Shown here piece after piece: positions 7,319-14,821 of a stretch of 40,099 nt of DNA. The position numbers were made by a program, and so were the translations under genes. The notes beneath the pieces were generated by a model. That model made no database searches. It was not told where the DNA came from and was given only the letters and a program-made list of their open reading frames with translations. The DNA comes from an uncultured Oscillospiraceae bacterium. Its GTDB lineage: Bacteria; Bacillota; Clostridia; Oscillospirales; Ruminococcaceae. Within the stretch, counting starts at the first letter, position 1; each line of letters opens with the position of its first letter. The stretch spans positions 1-40,099 of the forward strand of contig URGQ01000007.1 in assembly GCA_900547385.1 (NCBI GenBank). The letters are read 5' to 3'.

Positions 7319-8929
7319 TTACTTCTTCTCGATCACGGTGATGCGGCCCTGGCCGTAAGGATCGGCATAATCTTCGCCTACCACGCCGCCCAGTACATCC
7401 ACGATGTAATTGATGAGCACCTGGTTGTCGATCATGACGGAATCTTGCAGCAGGGTGCAGCCCTGGAACATGGCCATGCCGTCACCGGCGGATTTGAGCA
7501 TGTAGTTGTGGCTGGCCAGGGTGTAGGTCTTGGCCAGGTCCAGCGGCTCATCGCCTACCTTGACATTCTTTACGCGGTATTCGCCGGAAACACCGGTGAA
7601 CATGCCATCGGCGTTCACCTCTACGGTGGGCTCCACATTCAGGTCGATCTCATAGCTCATGCCAGAGACCTGCAGGAAGCCGCCGCATTCGCCGGGGGCA
7701 TTGCGGGCGCCCATCTCCAGGGCATCCAGGATCTGCTGGCCGGTGGCTTCCACCACGCACATTTCGTTGCCGAAGGGATGTACCGCGATAATCTGACCGT
7801 AGGTGATATCGCCCGCGGGGATGCTGACACGGATGCCGCCGCCATTGACTACGGCGATATCGGCACCGGACATGGCCCGGTAAGCATCGGCGCACAGGTC
7901 ACCCAGGTTGGTTTCCTGCCGGCGAACCATACGCTCGCCGCTGACGGGATCATTGACGGTCAGCTCGACCTTGGTGGAGGCTACGACGGTATTGACGATC
8001 TCCTCGTAGCCGGATTTGATCTCGGCGATGGTATCGCCCATGCCGTCATCGTTGATGAGGGCGGTGGAGAGCTTGCCATCGGCGGTGATGGTCAGGCAGC
8101 CGATATTGGCCAGCTTGGTGCCGGTGGAGGTGAGGATGACATCCTTGCCTTCCTTATTCTTTACGATATCCCCGGCGATGGTGGAGTGAGAGTGGCCATC
8201 CAGCACCACATCAATGCCGCTGGTGTTCACAATGACATCCGAGGAGGTCCAGGGCTGGCAGTCGGCCTCGATGCCCAGGTGCGCCATGGCGATGACATAC
8301 TTGGCGCCTTCCTTGCGGGCAGCGTCTACGGCGCTTTGTACGGCGGTATACAGCTTCTCGCCGGTATCATCCTGCATAAAGCCATAGATATAGTTGCCGT
8401 TCTCATCCTGGAAGTAGGTGGGGGTGGAGGTGGTGATGGTCTTGGGGGTGGAAATGCCGACAAAGGCGATCTTTACGCCGTCGGCTTCCTTGATGACATA
8501 GGGCTTCAGCACGGGGTTGCCGTCCTTGTCTACAAAGTTGCAGCTGATGTAGTCAAAGTCGGCCTTTTCCACCAGCTTATTGAACTGGTCCATGCCGTAG
8601 TCGAACTCATGGTTGCCGGGGGTGGCTACATCGTAGCCCAGCTTGTTCATGATGTCGATGATGTACTCGCCCTTGGAAAGGGTGCCGATGGTGTCGCCCT
8701 GAACGGCGTCGCCGTTATCTACCAGCAGGACTTTATTGCCTGCGGCCAGCAGCGCACGCTTGGCGGCGGAAAGGCCCTGGTAGCCCATGCCATCCTCGAT
8801 GCCGCAGTGGGCGTCATTGGTGTACAGGATCACGATGTCTTTGGCCGCGGGGGTAGAATTACCGGTACCGCAGCCTGCCAGTACCATGATGAGTACCAGC
8901 ATCAGTGCCAGAATACGGAATTTTCTCAT
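7319..8929 (-). CDS. 5'-nucleotidase / 2',3'-cyclic phosphodiesterase family lipoprotein
   Basis: A 536-residue exported enzyme. The ATG at 8929 is chosen for its AAGGAGG site. The first 20 residues form a lipoprotein signal ending LVLIMVLAGC. The N-terminal calcineurin-like metallophosphatase domain has its metal motifs YTNDAHCGIE, NGDAVQGD, PGNHEFDYG, MAHLG and DGHSHS. The C-terminal nucleotidase domain binds substrate and contains VVNGGGIRV and a late SHNYMLKSAGDGM. Length fits the UshA/YfkN-like family. Anchored outside the membrane, it would release nucleosides and phosphate from nucleotides. It is monocistronic, with a promoter at 9003-9032 and a terminator directly after. Confidence 0.93.
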   Translation of the reverse strand: MRKFRILALMLVLIMVLAGCGTGNSTPAAKDIVILYTNDAHCGIEDGMGYQGLSAAKRALLAAGNKVLLVDNGDAVQGDTIGTLSKGEYIIDIMNKLGYDVATPGNHEFDYGMDQFNKLVEKADFDYISCNFVDKDGNPVLKPYVIKEADGVKIAFVGISTPKTITTSTPTYFQDENGNYIYGFMQDDTGEKLYTAVQSAVDAARKEGAKYVIAMAHLGIEADCQPWTSSDVIVNTSGIDVVLDGHSHSTIAGDIVKNKEGKDVILTSTGTKLANIGCLTITADGKLSTALINDDGMGDTIAEIKSGYEEIVNTVVASTKVELTVNDPVSGERMVRRQETNLGDLCADAYRAMSGADIAVVNGGGIRVSIPAGDITYGQIIAVHPFGNEMCVVEATGQQILDALEMGARNAPGECGGFLQVSGMSYEIDLNVEPTVEVNADGMFTGVSGEYRVKNVKVGDEPLDLAKTYTLASHNYMLKSAGDGMAMFQGCTLLQDSVMIDNQVLINYIVDVLGGVVGEDYADPYGQGRITVIEKK

Positions 8930-9002
8930 TCTGTTGCTCCTCCTTAGCTGTTTTTCGTTTTTTATCCTGCGGCTGGGGATTCTCCGCCCCCGCCGCAAGC
9001 CC

Positions 9003-9032
9003 AGCATACCATAATTATGATGAATGATACAA
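9003..9032 (-). promoter_or_regulatory. Promoter of the 5'-nucleotidase gene
   Basis: On the minus strand, TTGTAT (9032-9027), an 18-base spacer ending in an extended TGG, and TATGCT (9008-9003). It sits about 75 bases upstream of the start, and the leader contains a GC-rich hairpin at about 8970-9000. Confidence 0.45.
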
Positions 9033-9191
9033 GCGAAAGAAGAAAATACGGAAAATTTTGTTATATTTGCCAAATCGCACGGATTTTTTTGACCTTGGCG
9101 TAGAATTTTCCCGGGAGGTGTTGCATTTCCCGGACGGAAATCGTTATAGTTATATAGGTTAAGGAAGGAAATGGGCCGCCCAGAAATAAAA

Positions 9192-9223
9192 AAAGACCGC
9201 CTGTACATGACAAGCGGTGGGTA
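9192..9223 (-). terminator. Terminator of the 44-residue membrane protein gene
   Basis: On the minus strand, an ACCGC ... GCGGT stem with inner TTG/CAG pairing is followed by a T-run (complement of the A-run at 9187-9194). It lies 10 bases past the stop of the small gene. Confidence 0.6.
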
Positions 9224-9231
9224 GGCGGCAC

Positions 9232-9366
9232 TTATTTTTTGCGGGAGGTAAGCAGCAGTACGGCGGCAATGACCACCACAACGGCCATGGCAATGATGGC
9301 GATGGGGACGATGCTGTTATCGCCGGTAACGGGAGCGGCGGTGAGTGCCGCGCAGAACAGTTTCAT
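9232..9366 (-). CDS. 44-residue membrane-anchored microprotein with sortase-signal-like tail
   Basis: The start at 9366 is chosen because GGAGGGTATCCC precedes the ATG. The protein begins MKLFCAALTAAPVTGDNS, continues with about 20 hydrophobic residues (IVPIAIIAMAVVVVIAAVLLL) and ends TSRKK. The PVTGDNS plus membrane helix plus basic tail looks like the C-terminal sorting signal of LPXTG cell-wall proteins, but without the protein that normally precedes it. It has a perfect consensus promoter and its own terminator, so it is very probably expressed. It could be a remnant of a surface protein or a genuine small membrane protein. No function is known to me. Confidence 0.7.
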   Translation of the reverse strand: MKLFCAALTAAPVTGDNSIVPIAIIAMAVVVVIAAVLLLTSRKK

Positions 9367-9403
9367 GGGATACCCTCCAGGCTCTTTTGGAATAACATAA
9401 CAT

Positions 9404-9432
9404 ATTATAGTCCCCCGTGGCAGGCGTGTCAA
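9404..9432 (-). promoter_or_regulatory. Perfect-consensus sigma-A promoter of the microprotein gene
   Basis: On the minus strand, TTGACA (9432-9427), exactly 17 bases, then TATAAT (9409-9404). This is the only promoter I found here with both boxes at full consensus. Confidence 0.8.
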
Positions 9433-9511
9433 TTACATTGGCCGAATTGTAACGGAGTTGAAACCATTGCAGCAATAAACAGTACAACATACAACAAGGA
9501 GGAAACAAGAA

Positions 9512-10372
9512 ATGAGAAAACACGCTAAAAGGGTGCTTTGTCTGCTGGCGGCGGCACTGATGCTGCTGACGGCCTGCGGTGCGCAGGGGAACATCAATGT
9601 TTTGCCGCAGCCTGAGCCGCAGCCGCAGCCTGACCCACAGCCACAGGAGCCTGATTTTTCGCAGTTCGATGATCAGTTTGTCACCTGCCCCACCGATGAA
9701 AACCTGGCGGTGGCCTGCATTTCCTGTAATGGCGGCAGTTACCTGGTGTATCGCCGGTATACCGATCCCGAGGCCGGTGAGGCGGTCTATGGTGCTTCGG
9801 TAGGCTATTTGCATGGGGAAAACCACTACCGGGAGCCCATCTGGTCGCCAAATGGAGAGATCGTGCAGTACCTGGAGGCTGAAGAGTGCAAGGGCGAGGG
9901 AGACTATTACGATGTAAGGTTCCACAAAAGAGCCCTCGATAAGGGGGAGGAGCCCATCCGCTGTGATGTTAGGGTTTTTGGGTATGAGGATATGCCTGCC
10001 CCCACCGTGGAGTGGTTTGCCGACAGCAACCGGCTGCTGATCACCAGCCGCCCGGTGGTTATTTATAACTGTGCCGAGGATAGCTACACCTGGGTCTCTC
10101 AGGATACCCCTACCTCACCGGGACCTCCTTTTGTTTCTACCGATAAGGACGCCAAGAGCATGGATGCCAGCCTTTCTCCCGATGAAAAATATATCGCCTA
10201 CGAACTCATTGATGATGGGGGCATGAACCTGATGCTTTATGAGATCGCCACCGGAGCGCGGACCAAGATCGGCTTCCTGCGCGGCCATGAGTACGGCCGC
10301 TGGGAGGGGGAAAAACCGCAGTGGGTAAGTGCGACCGAGATTCAGTGGCGGGATAGCAGCTATACCCTGTAA
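9512..10372 (+). CDS. Lipoprotein with TolB/WD40-like beta-propeller repeats
   Basis: A 286-residue protein. The N terminus is a lipoprotein signal (LLAAALMLLTAC, lipidated Cys near residue 22). A Pro/Gln/Glu/Asp linker (QPEPQPQPDPQPQEP) follows, which would hold the domain away from the membrane. The rest shows blade-like strings IWSPNGEIVQYL, VEWFADSNRLLITS and ASLSPDEKYIAYELIDDGG, which resemble the repeats of TolB/DPP-type propellers. It may sense or bind something at the surface. The next gene is a sigma factor read in the same direction about 100 bases later. Ribosome site AAGGAGGAAACAAGA decides the start. Confidence 0.75.
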   Translation: MRKHAKRVLCLLAAALMLLTACGAQGNINVLPQPEPQPQPDPQPQEPDFSQFDDQFVTCPTDENLAVACISCNGGSYLVYRRYTDPEAGEAVYGASVGYLHGENHYREPIWSPNGEIVQYLEAEECKGEGDYYDVRFHKRALDKGEEPIRCDVRVFGYEDMPAPTVEWFADSNRLLITSRPVVIYNCAEDSYTWVSQDTPTSPGPPFVSTDKDAKSMDASLSPDEKYIAYELIDDGGMNLMLYEIATGARTKIGFLRGHEYGRWEGEKPQWVSATEIQWRDSSYTL

Positions 10373-10378
10373 AGCGGA

Positions 10379-10393
10379 AGGCCCGCCGGGCCT
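10379..10393 (+). terminator. Short hairpin after the propeller lipoprotein
   Basis: AGGCCC GCC GGGCCT, six bases past the stop codon. There is no T-run, so termination would be weak. Confidence 0.35.
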
Positions 10394-10401
10394 CTGCGCC
10401 A

Positions 10402-10429
10402 TTGATTTGGGGGAGGGTTCTGCTAATAT
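10402..10429 (+). promoter_or_regulatory. Promoter of the first sigma factor gene
   Basis: TTGATT (10402-10407), a 16-base spacer ending TGC (extended -10) and TAATAT (10424-10429). This is a housekeeping-type promoter. The TGTCACA/GGTTATATA motif of the other two sigma modules is absent here. Confidence 0.5.
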
Positions 10430-10473
10430 TTAGCCAAAGAGAAAACCACCCCCGTGGATGAAGGAGGCCCACC

Positions 10474-11028
10474 ATGATCCCGATGATCCTAATGGCGATA
10501 GAGGACGACGCCGACCGCGCATTTATGATAAATCTTTACGAGCAGTGCCACAAGGCCATGTATCGCCAGGCCTATGATATTCTGCGTGACCACGGCGAGG
10601 CCGAGGATGCCGTGCAGGATACCCTCGTCAAGCTCATTGGCCGCATGGCGGCCCTGCGCACCATGCCCCAGGGCCAGCTGCTGCCGTATGCCGTTATTGC
10701 GGCCAAAAGCACGGCGATAGACCGCTGGCGCCGGCGGAAAAAGGAGCGTGTGGGTGCCAGTGAGGACTTTGCGGAGGGGTGGAGCGCCGCCCCGGAGGAG
10801 CAGCTGGGCGCTTTTATTGATATGGAGCGGGTGGATCTGCTGAGCCGGGGGCTGGAAAAGCTCCCCCAGCGGGACCGGGATATCCTAATGTACCGTTACA
10901 TACTGGAGATGAGCGATGAGGAGATCGCTGGGCTGCTGAATATCAAGCCGGGCAGCGTGCGCATGTGCCTGAGCCGTGCCCGAAAAAATGCCTTTGCGGT
11001 GCTGGAGGCGGAGGAGATGCTGATATGA
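10474..11028 (+). CDS. RNA polymerase sigma-70 family factor (ECF-like), module 1
   Basis: A 184-residue sigma factor with only regions 2 and 4. Region 2 covers about residues 18-90 (AYDILRDHGEAEDAVQDTLVKLIGRM and STAIDRWRRRKKER). Region 4 covers about 125-175 (LEKLPQRDRDILMYRY then EIAGLLNIKPGSVRMCLSRARK, the -35-binding helix-turn-helix). It overlaps the next gene by ATGA, so the two are translated together. The opening MIPMILMAIEDDADRAF resembles the two other sigma factors in this window, so the three are paralogues. Ribosome site AAGGAGG. Confidence 0.9.
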   Translation: MIPMILMAIEDDADRAFMINLYEQCHKAMYRQAYDILRDHGEAEDAVQDTLVKLIGRMAALRTMPQGQLLPYAVIAAKSTAIDRWRRRKKERVGASEDFAEGWSAAPEEQLGAFIDMERVDLLSRGLEKLPQRDRDILMYRYILEMSDEEIAGLLNIKPGSVRMCLSRARKNAFAVLEAEEMLI

Positions 11029-11786
11029 ACTACGAATATCCACTGAATAGGAACCGCCTGCGAATAGAGCAGGAGGAGCTGCTGCTGAAGCTGGCGCTTT
11101 TCCACTACCTGGAGCGGGAAAATGACCGCCTGCGGGCCAGGATGCAGGAACAGCCGGACCCGCCGGAGGACCGGGAAAGTGCGGAGCACGCCGTGGACCG
11201 TGCCATGCGGCGGCAGCGCTGGCAGGTCATCGGGCAAAAGGCCTGGCAGGTCTCCGGGCGGGTGGTTACCCGGGTGGCGGTGGTGTTCCTTACCTTTTTC
11301 ATCTGTTTAAGCACCGCTTTTGCGGTATCCCCGTCGGTCAGGAGCGCCGTTTACAAGATGATAATTTCCCCGCAGGACCGCTTTACCAATGTAATGGTGG
11401 CCCCACACCAGCCGGGCATGTTCATCGATGCGGACCTTTACACCTGGGAGCACTGCTTTGCCCCAACATATTTGCCGGAGGGGTATGAGTTGGCAATATT
11501 TGAGGATCTTGCGGGGATTGAATTGCTTGTGTCTTATGAGAAAGGTGATAAATACATGGATTTTACACAGACTAGTTCTGGGACACATTGCTCAGTTCAT
11601 GTTGATTCCGAGAACGCGCAGATCACCCGCCCCATTATGATTGGTTACAGCGAAGGGATATACAATCTAAAGGACGGAGAAACCTCGATTGTATGGCAGG
11701 TTGGCGAAAGCATGCTTAGCCTGCTCTCAAACGAAGATACCGAAGAAGTAATAAAAATTGCCGAGAGCATCCAGCTGCTGCGGTAG
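11025..11786 (+). CDS. Membrane-anchored anti-sigma-like protein, module 1 (DUF4367-like C terminus)
   Basis: A 253-residue protein read in an ATGA overlap with the sigma gene. Residues 1-75 are charged and probably cytoplasmic, with a helical stretch (EELLLKLALFHYLERENDRLRARM) that may hold the sigma factor. One membrane helix follows at about 83-103 (VTRVAVVFLTFFICLSTAFAV). An extracellular domain of about 150 residues resembles DUF4367 sensors (WEHCFAPTYLPEGYEL and WQVGESMLSLLSNEDTEEVIKIAESI). It shares the layout and the VTRVAVVFL helix with the other two anti-sigma-like proteins. Its second half from about 11450 is more AT-rich. Confidence 0.8.
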   Translation: MNYEYPLNRNRLRIEQEELLLKLALFHYLERENDRLRARMQEQPDPPEDRESAEHAVDRAMRRQRWQVIGQKAWQVSGRVVTRVAVVFLTFFICLSTAFAVSPSVRSAVYKMIISPQDRFTNVMVAPHQPGMFIDADLYTWEHCFAPTYLPEGYELAIFEDLAGIELLVSYEKGDKYMDFTQTSSGTHCSVHVDSENAQITRPIMIGYSEGIYNLKDGETSIVWQVGESMLSLLSNEDTEEVIKIAESIQLLR

Positions 11787-11815
11787 CGGCACAGGGGCGC
11801 ATCACAATAAAACAA

Positions 11816-11840
11816 AAAAGGAGCCTTCCCGGCTCCTTTT
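11816..11840. terminator. Bidirectional terminator between anti-sigma 1 and luxR-type gene
   Basis: AAAAGGAGCC TTCCC GGCTCCTTTT, flanked by A and T runs. It serves both converging genes. Confidence 0.9.
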
Positions 11841-11842
11841 CT

Positions 11843-12625
11843 TTATGCCTTGTTCGCAGTGCCGGTCAGCAGCGCCATCAGCGCTATGCGCCCGGTGACC
11901 TTTACCTTGCCGTAAATATTGGAAAGGTGCTTGCTGAGGGTGGCGGGCGCCAGGTATAGCTTTTCGCATATCTCCTCGGTGGAAAGATTGCGGCATACCA
12001 GCTCGGCTATCTCGGTCTCCCGCTTGGTCAGCCCATAGCCGGCCGCCACCTGCCGCAGGCGCTCGGCGGGCAGCACCCCGGCGGCAGGCTCCGCCAGCAG
12101 GTCATAGAATTTCCGCTCCAGCGCGTCCTTCAGCGTGTGCAGAATATGGAACTCCTTGGGGTTAAAGTCAGCCTTGTCCCGCTCCCGGAACAGCGCCACC
12201 AGCGCCAGCGGGCGGTCGCGGTACTGGATGGTAGCCCCCAGCGCCCAGTAAAGACGGCACGGCTCCCAGATGTTCCGGTAGATATCGGAGTGGATCCAGT
12301 CCTCGGCGGCGATGAGATCCGACTGCAAAAAGACGGTGCTGTGCGGCGCCATGATGAACTGCGACCAGCGGGGAATGACCGCGCGGTCCAAAAAGGGATT
12401 CTCCTTCGGGTCGTTCGGCATGCCTACGGTGTATGGCGCGGCAACCGTCCCCTGTCCGTTCTGCCGCCCGGTCTGGAAGACCACCGCGCGGTCGAAGGGA
12501 ATGAGGGTGGGCAGCTGGTCCTCCAGCAGCAGGCGGCACAGCTCCTCGTAGCTGGCGGTATAGTGAATGCGGGTGATCATCTGGGTGAGGAACTGCCATT
12601 CATAGTCGAACAAAGAGGAACGCAT
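11843..12625 (-). CDS. LuxR-type transcriptional regulator with N-terminal GAF-like sensor
   Basis: A 260-residue regulator. Residues about 10-175 look like a GAF/PAS-type sensor (RAVVFQTGR, LGATIQYRDRPLALVALFRER). The C-terminal 65 residues are a LuxR/GerE helix-turn-helix: YGLTKRETEIAELVCRNLSTEEICEKLYL then ATLSKHLSNIYGKVKV. There is no phosphoreceiver domain. The gene diverges from the ATP synthase operon across a 400-base gap, so it may regulate that operon, itself, or neither. Start at 12625 is supported by AAAGGAGTTCCCC. Confidence 0.88.
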   Translation of the reverse strand: MRSSLFDYEWQFLTQMITRIHYTASYEELCRLLLEDQLPTLIPFDRAVVFQTGRQNGQGTVAAPYTVGMPNDPKENPFLDRAVIPRWSQFIMAPHSTVFLQSDLIAAEDWIHSDIYRNIWEPCRLYWALGATIQYRDRPLALVALFRERDKADFNPKEFHILHTLKDALERKFYDLLAEPAAGVLPAERLRQVAAGYGLTKRETEIAELVCRNLSTEEICEKLYLAPATLSKHLSNIYGKVKVTGRIALMALLTGTANKA

Positions 12626-12767
12626 CGGCGGGGGAACTCCTTTCTGGGCATTGGAAAGTAGTGCTACGCAATATTATGTAGAAAACCGCACGAATTGTAG
12701 CATAACCACAAGAAAAATGCAAGAGAATGCAATAGCATTGATTATTTCCTTTCAAATGGGCGATAGC

Positions 12768-12773
12768 TATAAT
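12768..12773 (+). promoter_or_regulatory. Likely -10 box of the ATP synthase operon promoter
   Basis: A perfect TATAAT at 12768-12773. The -35 region (TTTCCT-like at 17 bases) is weak, so an activator may be needed. Transcription would start near 12780, right at the first of two leader hairpins. Confidence 0.45.
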
Positions 12774-12780
12774 AGCGGTA

Positions 12781-12823
12781 GTCAGCTGGGCGCTCCTATG
12801 GCAAAGGAGCCCCCGCTGCTGAC
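12781..12823 (+). promoter_or_regulatory. Leader hairpin 1 of the ATP synthase operon
   Basis: GTCAGC (12781-12786) pairs with GCTGAC (12818-12823), GGG (12788-12790) with CCC (12811-12813), and GCTCCT (12792-12797) with AGGAGC (12805-12810). There is no T-run. Its place at the expected 5' end suggests a stability or regulatory role. Confidence 0.5.
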
Positions 12824-12860
12824 CCATCGGACATGGAATTTTCCCTGTAACCTCCTTGAT

Positions 12861-12932
12861 TTGGGGGCGCTCCGGCGGTTACCGCTTATTGCAGAGGAAG
12901 CGGTAAAAACCGCCGGAGCCGCTTTGCCCCAA
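12861..12932 (+). promoter_or_regulatory. Leader hairpin 2 of the ATP synthase operon (long inverted repeat)
   Basis: TTGGGG (12861-12866) pairs with CCCCAA (12927-12932), CTCCGGCGGTT (12870-12880) with AACCGCCGGAG (12908-12918), and ACCGCTT (12881-12887) with AAGCGGT (12898-12904). The 24 pairs in total make this one of the longest hairpins in the window, in a 250-base leader before the first gene. Confidence 0.6.
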
Positions 12933-13026
12933 GGGCATTTTTATGTACGGTGCGCTATATTCCCATCGAAAAGAAGTATAAAGAACGCGCCAAGAAAACG
13001 GCATTTTACCGGCAGGGAGGGACAAG

Positions 13027-13281
13027 ATGAAACAGCTCCGCAAGCTCCTGTGGCTTACCCAGTTGGGGATCTCCCTGGTTACCCCGCCGCTGCTGTGCAT
13101 CTTTTTGGCCCACCTGGCCCAAAGCAAATGGGGCTGGGGCGGCTGGATCATGGCCGTCGCCATTGTAAGCGGCCTGGCGGCCTCCGCGTGCAGCGCGGTG
13201 ACCTTCCTGCATTACTGCAAAAGGACGGTTGAAAAGGAAACAAAGGGCGAAAAGCCCATCGCCTATAATGACCACGAATAG
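13027..13281 (+). CDS. AtpZ/AtpI-like small membrane protein, first gene of ATP synthase operon
   Basis: An 84-residue protein with two membrane helices (about 8-28 and 38-60) separated by a short AHLAQSKWGWGGW loop. Size, helical hairpin and position as first gene fit the AtpZ family (ATPase_gene1), proposed to move Mg2+/Ca2+ or aid assembly of the membrane sector. Ribosome site GGGAGGGACAAG. Family assignment rests on position and topology more than on motif. Confidence 0.7.
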   Translation: MKQLRKLLWLTQLGISLVTPPLLCIFLAHLAQSKWGWGGWIMAVAIVSGLAASACSAVTFLHYCKRTVEKETKGEKPIAYNDHE

Positions 13282-13337
13282 CTTTTGGCCGGGTAGGGGA
13301 CAAGCCCCCGGCAAAGGATAAAAGGAAGGTGCTGAAA

Positions 13338-13742
13338 ATGAAGCTCCAAAAATCAGTTCTAAGGGAAGTCCGGCATATCGCCATCGGTACGGTGGCCTGC
13401 GCCGCGGTGCAGCTGGCGGTCTTTGCGCTGCTGGGCCGACTGGATGGAACGGTATGGCTGGGCACGGCGGTCGGCGCCGGCTTTGCGGTTTTTAATTTCG
13501 TTCTGCTGGGCTTTACCATGCAGCGGGCGGCCGGCAATGCCGAAAAGGCCAAGCAGATCGCCCAGTTTTCCTACTCGGTGCGGATGCTCCTCACCTGTGT
13601 CGTTGCTATTTTGGGCTTCCAGCTGGGTGCACTCAATGGTGTAGCCACGGCGCTGGCCCTGTTCTTCCCCCGCATCACCATCTCGGTCATGCAGCTTTTG
13701 GGGTTCTATAAACCGCAGCCAAAGGAGGCGCCCGCCGCATGA
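13338..13742 (+). CDS. atpI: ATP synthase subunit I
   Basis: A 134-residue protein with four predicted membrane helices, matching the ATP synthase I chain that helps assemble the c ring. The start is placed at the ATG at 13338 because AAAGGAAGG lies 8 bases before it; an in-frame GTG nine bases earlier overlaps that ribosome site. The stop overlaps the atpB start in ATGA, indicating coupled translation. Confidence 0.85.
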   Translation: MKLQKSVLREVRHIAIGTVACAAVQLAVFALLGRLDGTVWLGTAVGAGFAVFNFVLLGFTMQRAAGNAEKAKQIAQFSYSVRMLLTCVVAILGFQLGALNGVATALALFFPRITISVMQLLGFYKPQPKEAPAA

Positions 13743-14488
13743 ATGTAGAGATCAATGGGTCCCCGATTCTTACCACACTGCCCATCTTCGGCGGCATTCC
13801 CCTTACGGCCACGCTGGTGGTCACCTGGAGCATCATGCTGCTGCTTACCCTGTTCTGCATTTGGCTCACCCATGATCTGCGGGTCGATCATGTCACCACC
13901 CGGCAGACCGTCGCCGAGTTTCTGGTCAATACCGCCCAGAACTTTGTAGATAGCAATATGGGCACGCGCTTTTCCCACTATGCGCCGTTTGTGGCCGCTA
14001 TCTTTTCGCTTTCGCTGCTTTCCAGCCTTTCCGGGCTGTTGGGGGTCTTTTCTCCCACGGCCGATCTTTCCACCGAGCTGGCCTGGGCGGTGCTGGTGTT
14101 TGTGCTCATCACCGCCACCAAGATCAAGACCAATGGCATTGGCGGCTACCTCAAGGGCTACACCCAGCCCATCGCGGTGCTCACCCCGTTCAATATCATC
14201 AGCGAGATCGCGACCCCCATTTCGATGGCGTTCCGTCACTTCGGCAATATCGTTTCCGGCACTGTCATCAGCACCCTTATCTATGCCGCGCTGGGAGCCG
14301 CCAGCCATGCGCTGTTCGGGCTGCTGCCCGGCGTCGTGGGGGATCTCCTTTCTCAGATCCCGTTCCTTTCGGTCGGTATTCCCGCCGTATTCTCTCTTTA
14401 CTTTGACTGGTTCTCCAGCTTTATGCAGGCATTCATCTTCTGCATGCTCACCATGATGTATATCGCGGCAGCCGCCGAAGCGGACTGA
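13739..14488 (+). CDS. atpB: F0F1 ATP synthase subunit a
   Basis: A 249-residue membrane subunit that forms the ion half-channels next to the c ring. The essential stator arginine is R166 in SMAFRHFGN. The GGYLKGYTQP segment and the final helix (SFMQAFIFCMLTMMYI) are typical. Length agrees with bacterial subunit a. It overlaps atpI by four bases and is followed after 44 bases by atpE. Confidence 0.97.
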   Translation: MNVEINGSPILTTLPIFGGIPLTATLVVTWSIMLLLTLFCIWLTHDLRVDHVTTRQTVAEFLVNTAQNFVDSNMGTRFSHYAPFVAAIFSLSLLSSLSGLLGVFSPTADLSTELAWAVLVFVLITATKIKTNGIGGYLKGYTQPIAVLTPFNIISEIATPISMAFRHFGNIVSGTVISTLIYAALGAASHALFGLLPGVVGDLLSQIPFLSVGIPAVFSLYFDWFSSFMQAFIFCMLTMMYIAAAAEAD

Positions 14489-14532
14489 CCGGCTCTACAT
14501 AACCAAAAAACCATATCAGGGAGGAAATCACT

Positions 14533-14793
14533 ATGGAAAAAGCAATCATTCTGGCAGGCTGCGCCATTGGCGCCGGTATCGCTCTTATCGCGGGCATCGG
14601 CCCCGGCATTGGTGAAGGCTACGCCGTCGGCAAATCCTGCGAAGCCATTGCCCGTCAGCCCGAATCCAAGGGCGAGGTCACTTCCACCATGCTGCTGGGC
14701 TGCGCCATCGCCGAGACCACCGGTATTTACGGCTTTGTTACCGGCCTGCTGCTCATGTTCGTGGTGCCCCGCATCTTCATCGGACTTCTGTAA
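14533..14793 (+). CDS. atpE: F0F1 ATP synthase subunit c (two-carboxylate type)
   Basis: An 86-residue hairpin of two membrane helices forming the rotor ring. The ion-binding glutamate is E61 in AIAETTGIY. T62, T63 and Y66 fill the positions of S66, T67 and Y70 of the Na+-binding Ilyobacter tartaricus c subunit. The first helix has E28 (GPGIGEGYA) where Ilyobacter has Gln32. A Glu at both positions is the two-carboxylate pattern described for the Na+-driven rotor of Fusobacterium nucleatum, so Na+ coupling is inferred. A strong GGGAGGAAATCACT site fits its high copy number. Confidence 0.97.
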   Translation: MEKAIILAGCAIGAGIALIAGIGPGIGEGYAVGKSCEAIARQPESKGEVTSTMLLGCAIAETTGIYGFVTGLLLMFVVPRIFIGLL

Positions 14794-14821
14794 TCCATCA
14801 TTAAGGGAGGAGAACGAAACC

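Noticed and set aside
7286..8947. Long plus-strand open frame opposite the 5'-nucleotidase
   Set aside because: The minus strand encodes a complete enzyme with all motifs; the plus frame is low-complexity (His, Gly, Val, Asp) and starts inside a terminator.
9134..9160. Possible extra copy of the sigma-module motif (AGTTATATA)
   Set aside because: No TGTCACA-like block lies 16 bases upstream; the match is to one half only.
9121..9231. Short plus-strand gene of 17 codons at about 9171 behind a TTGCAT-18-TATAGT promoter
   Set aside because: It overlaps the terminator of the microprotein gene and has no supporting similarity; the promoter may be real but a gene cannot be shown.
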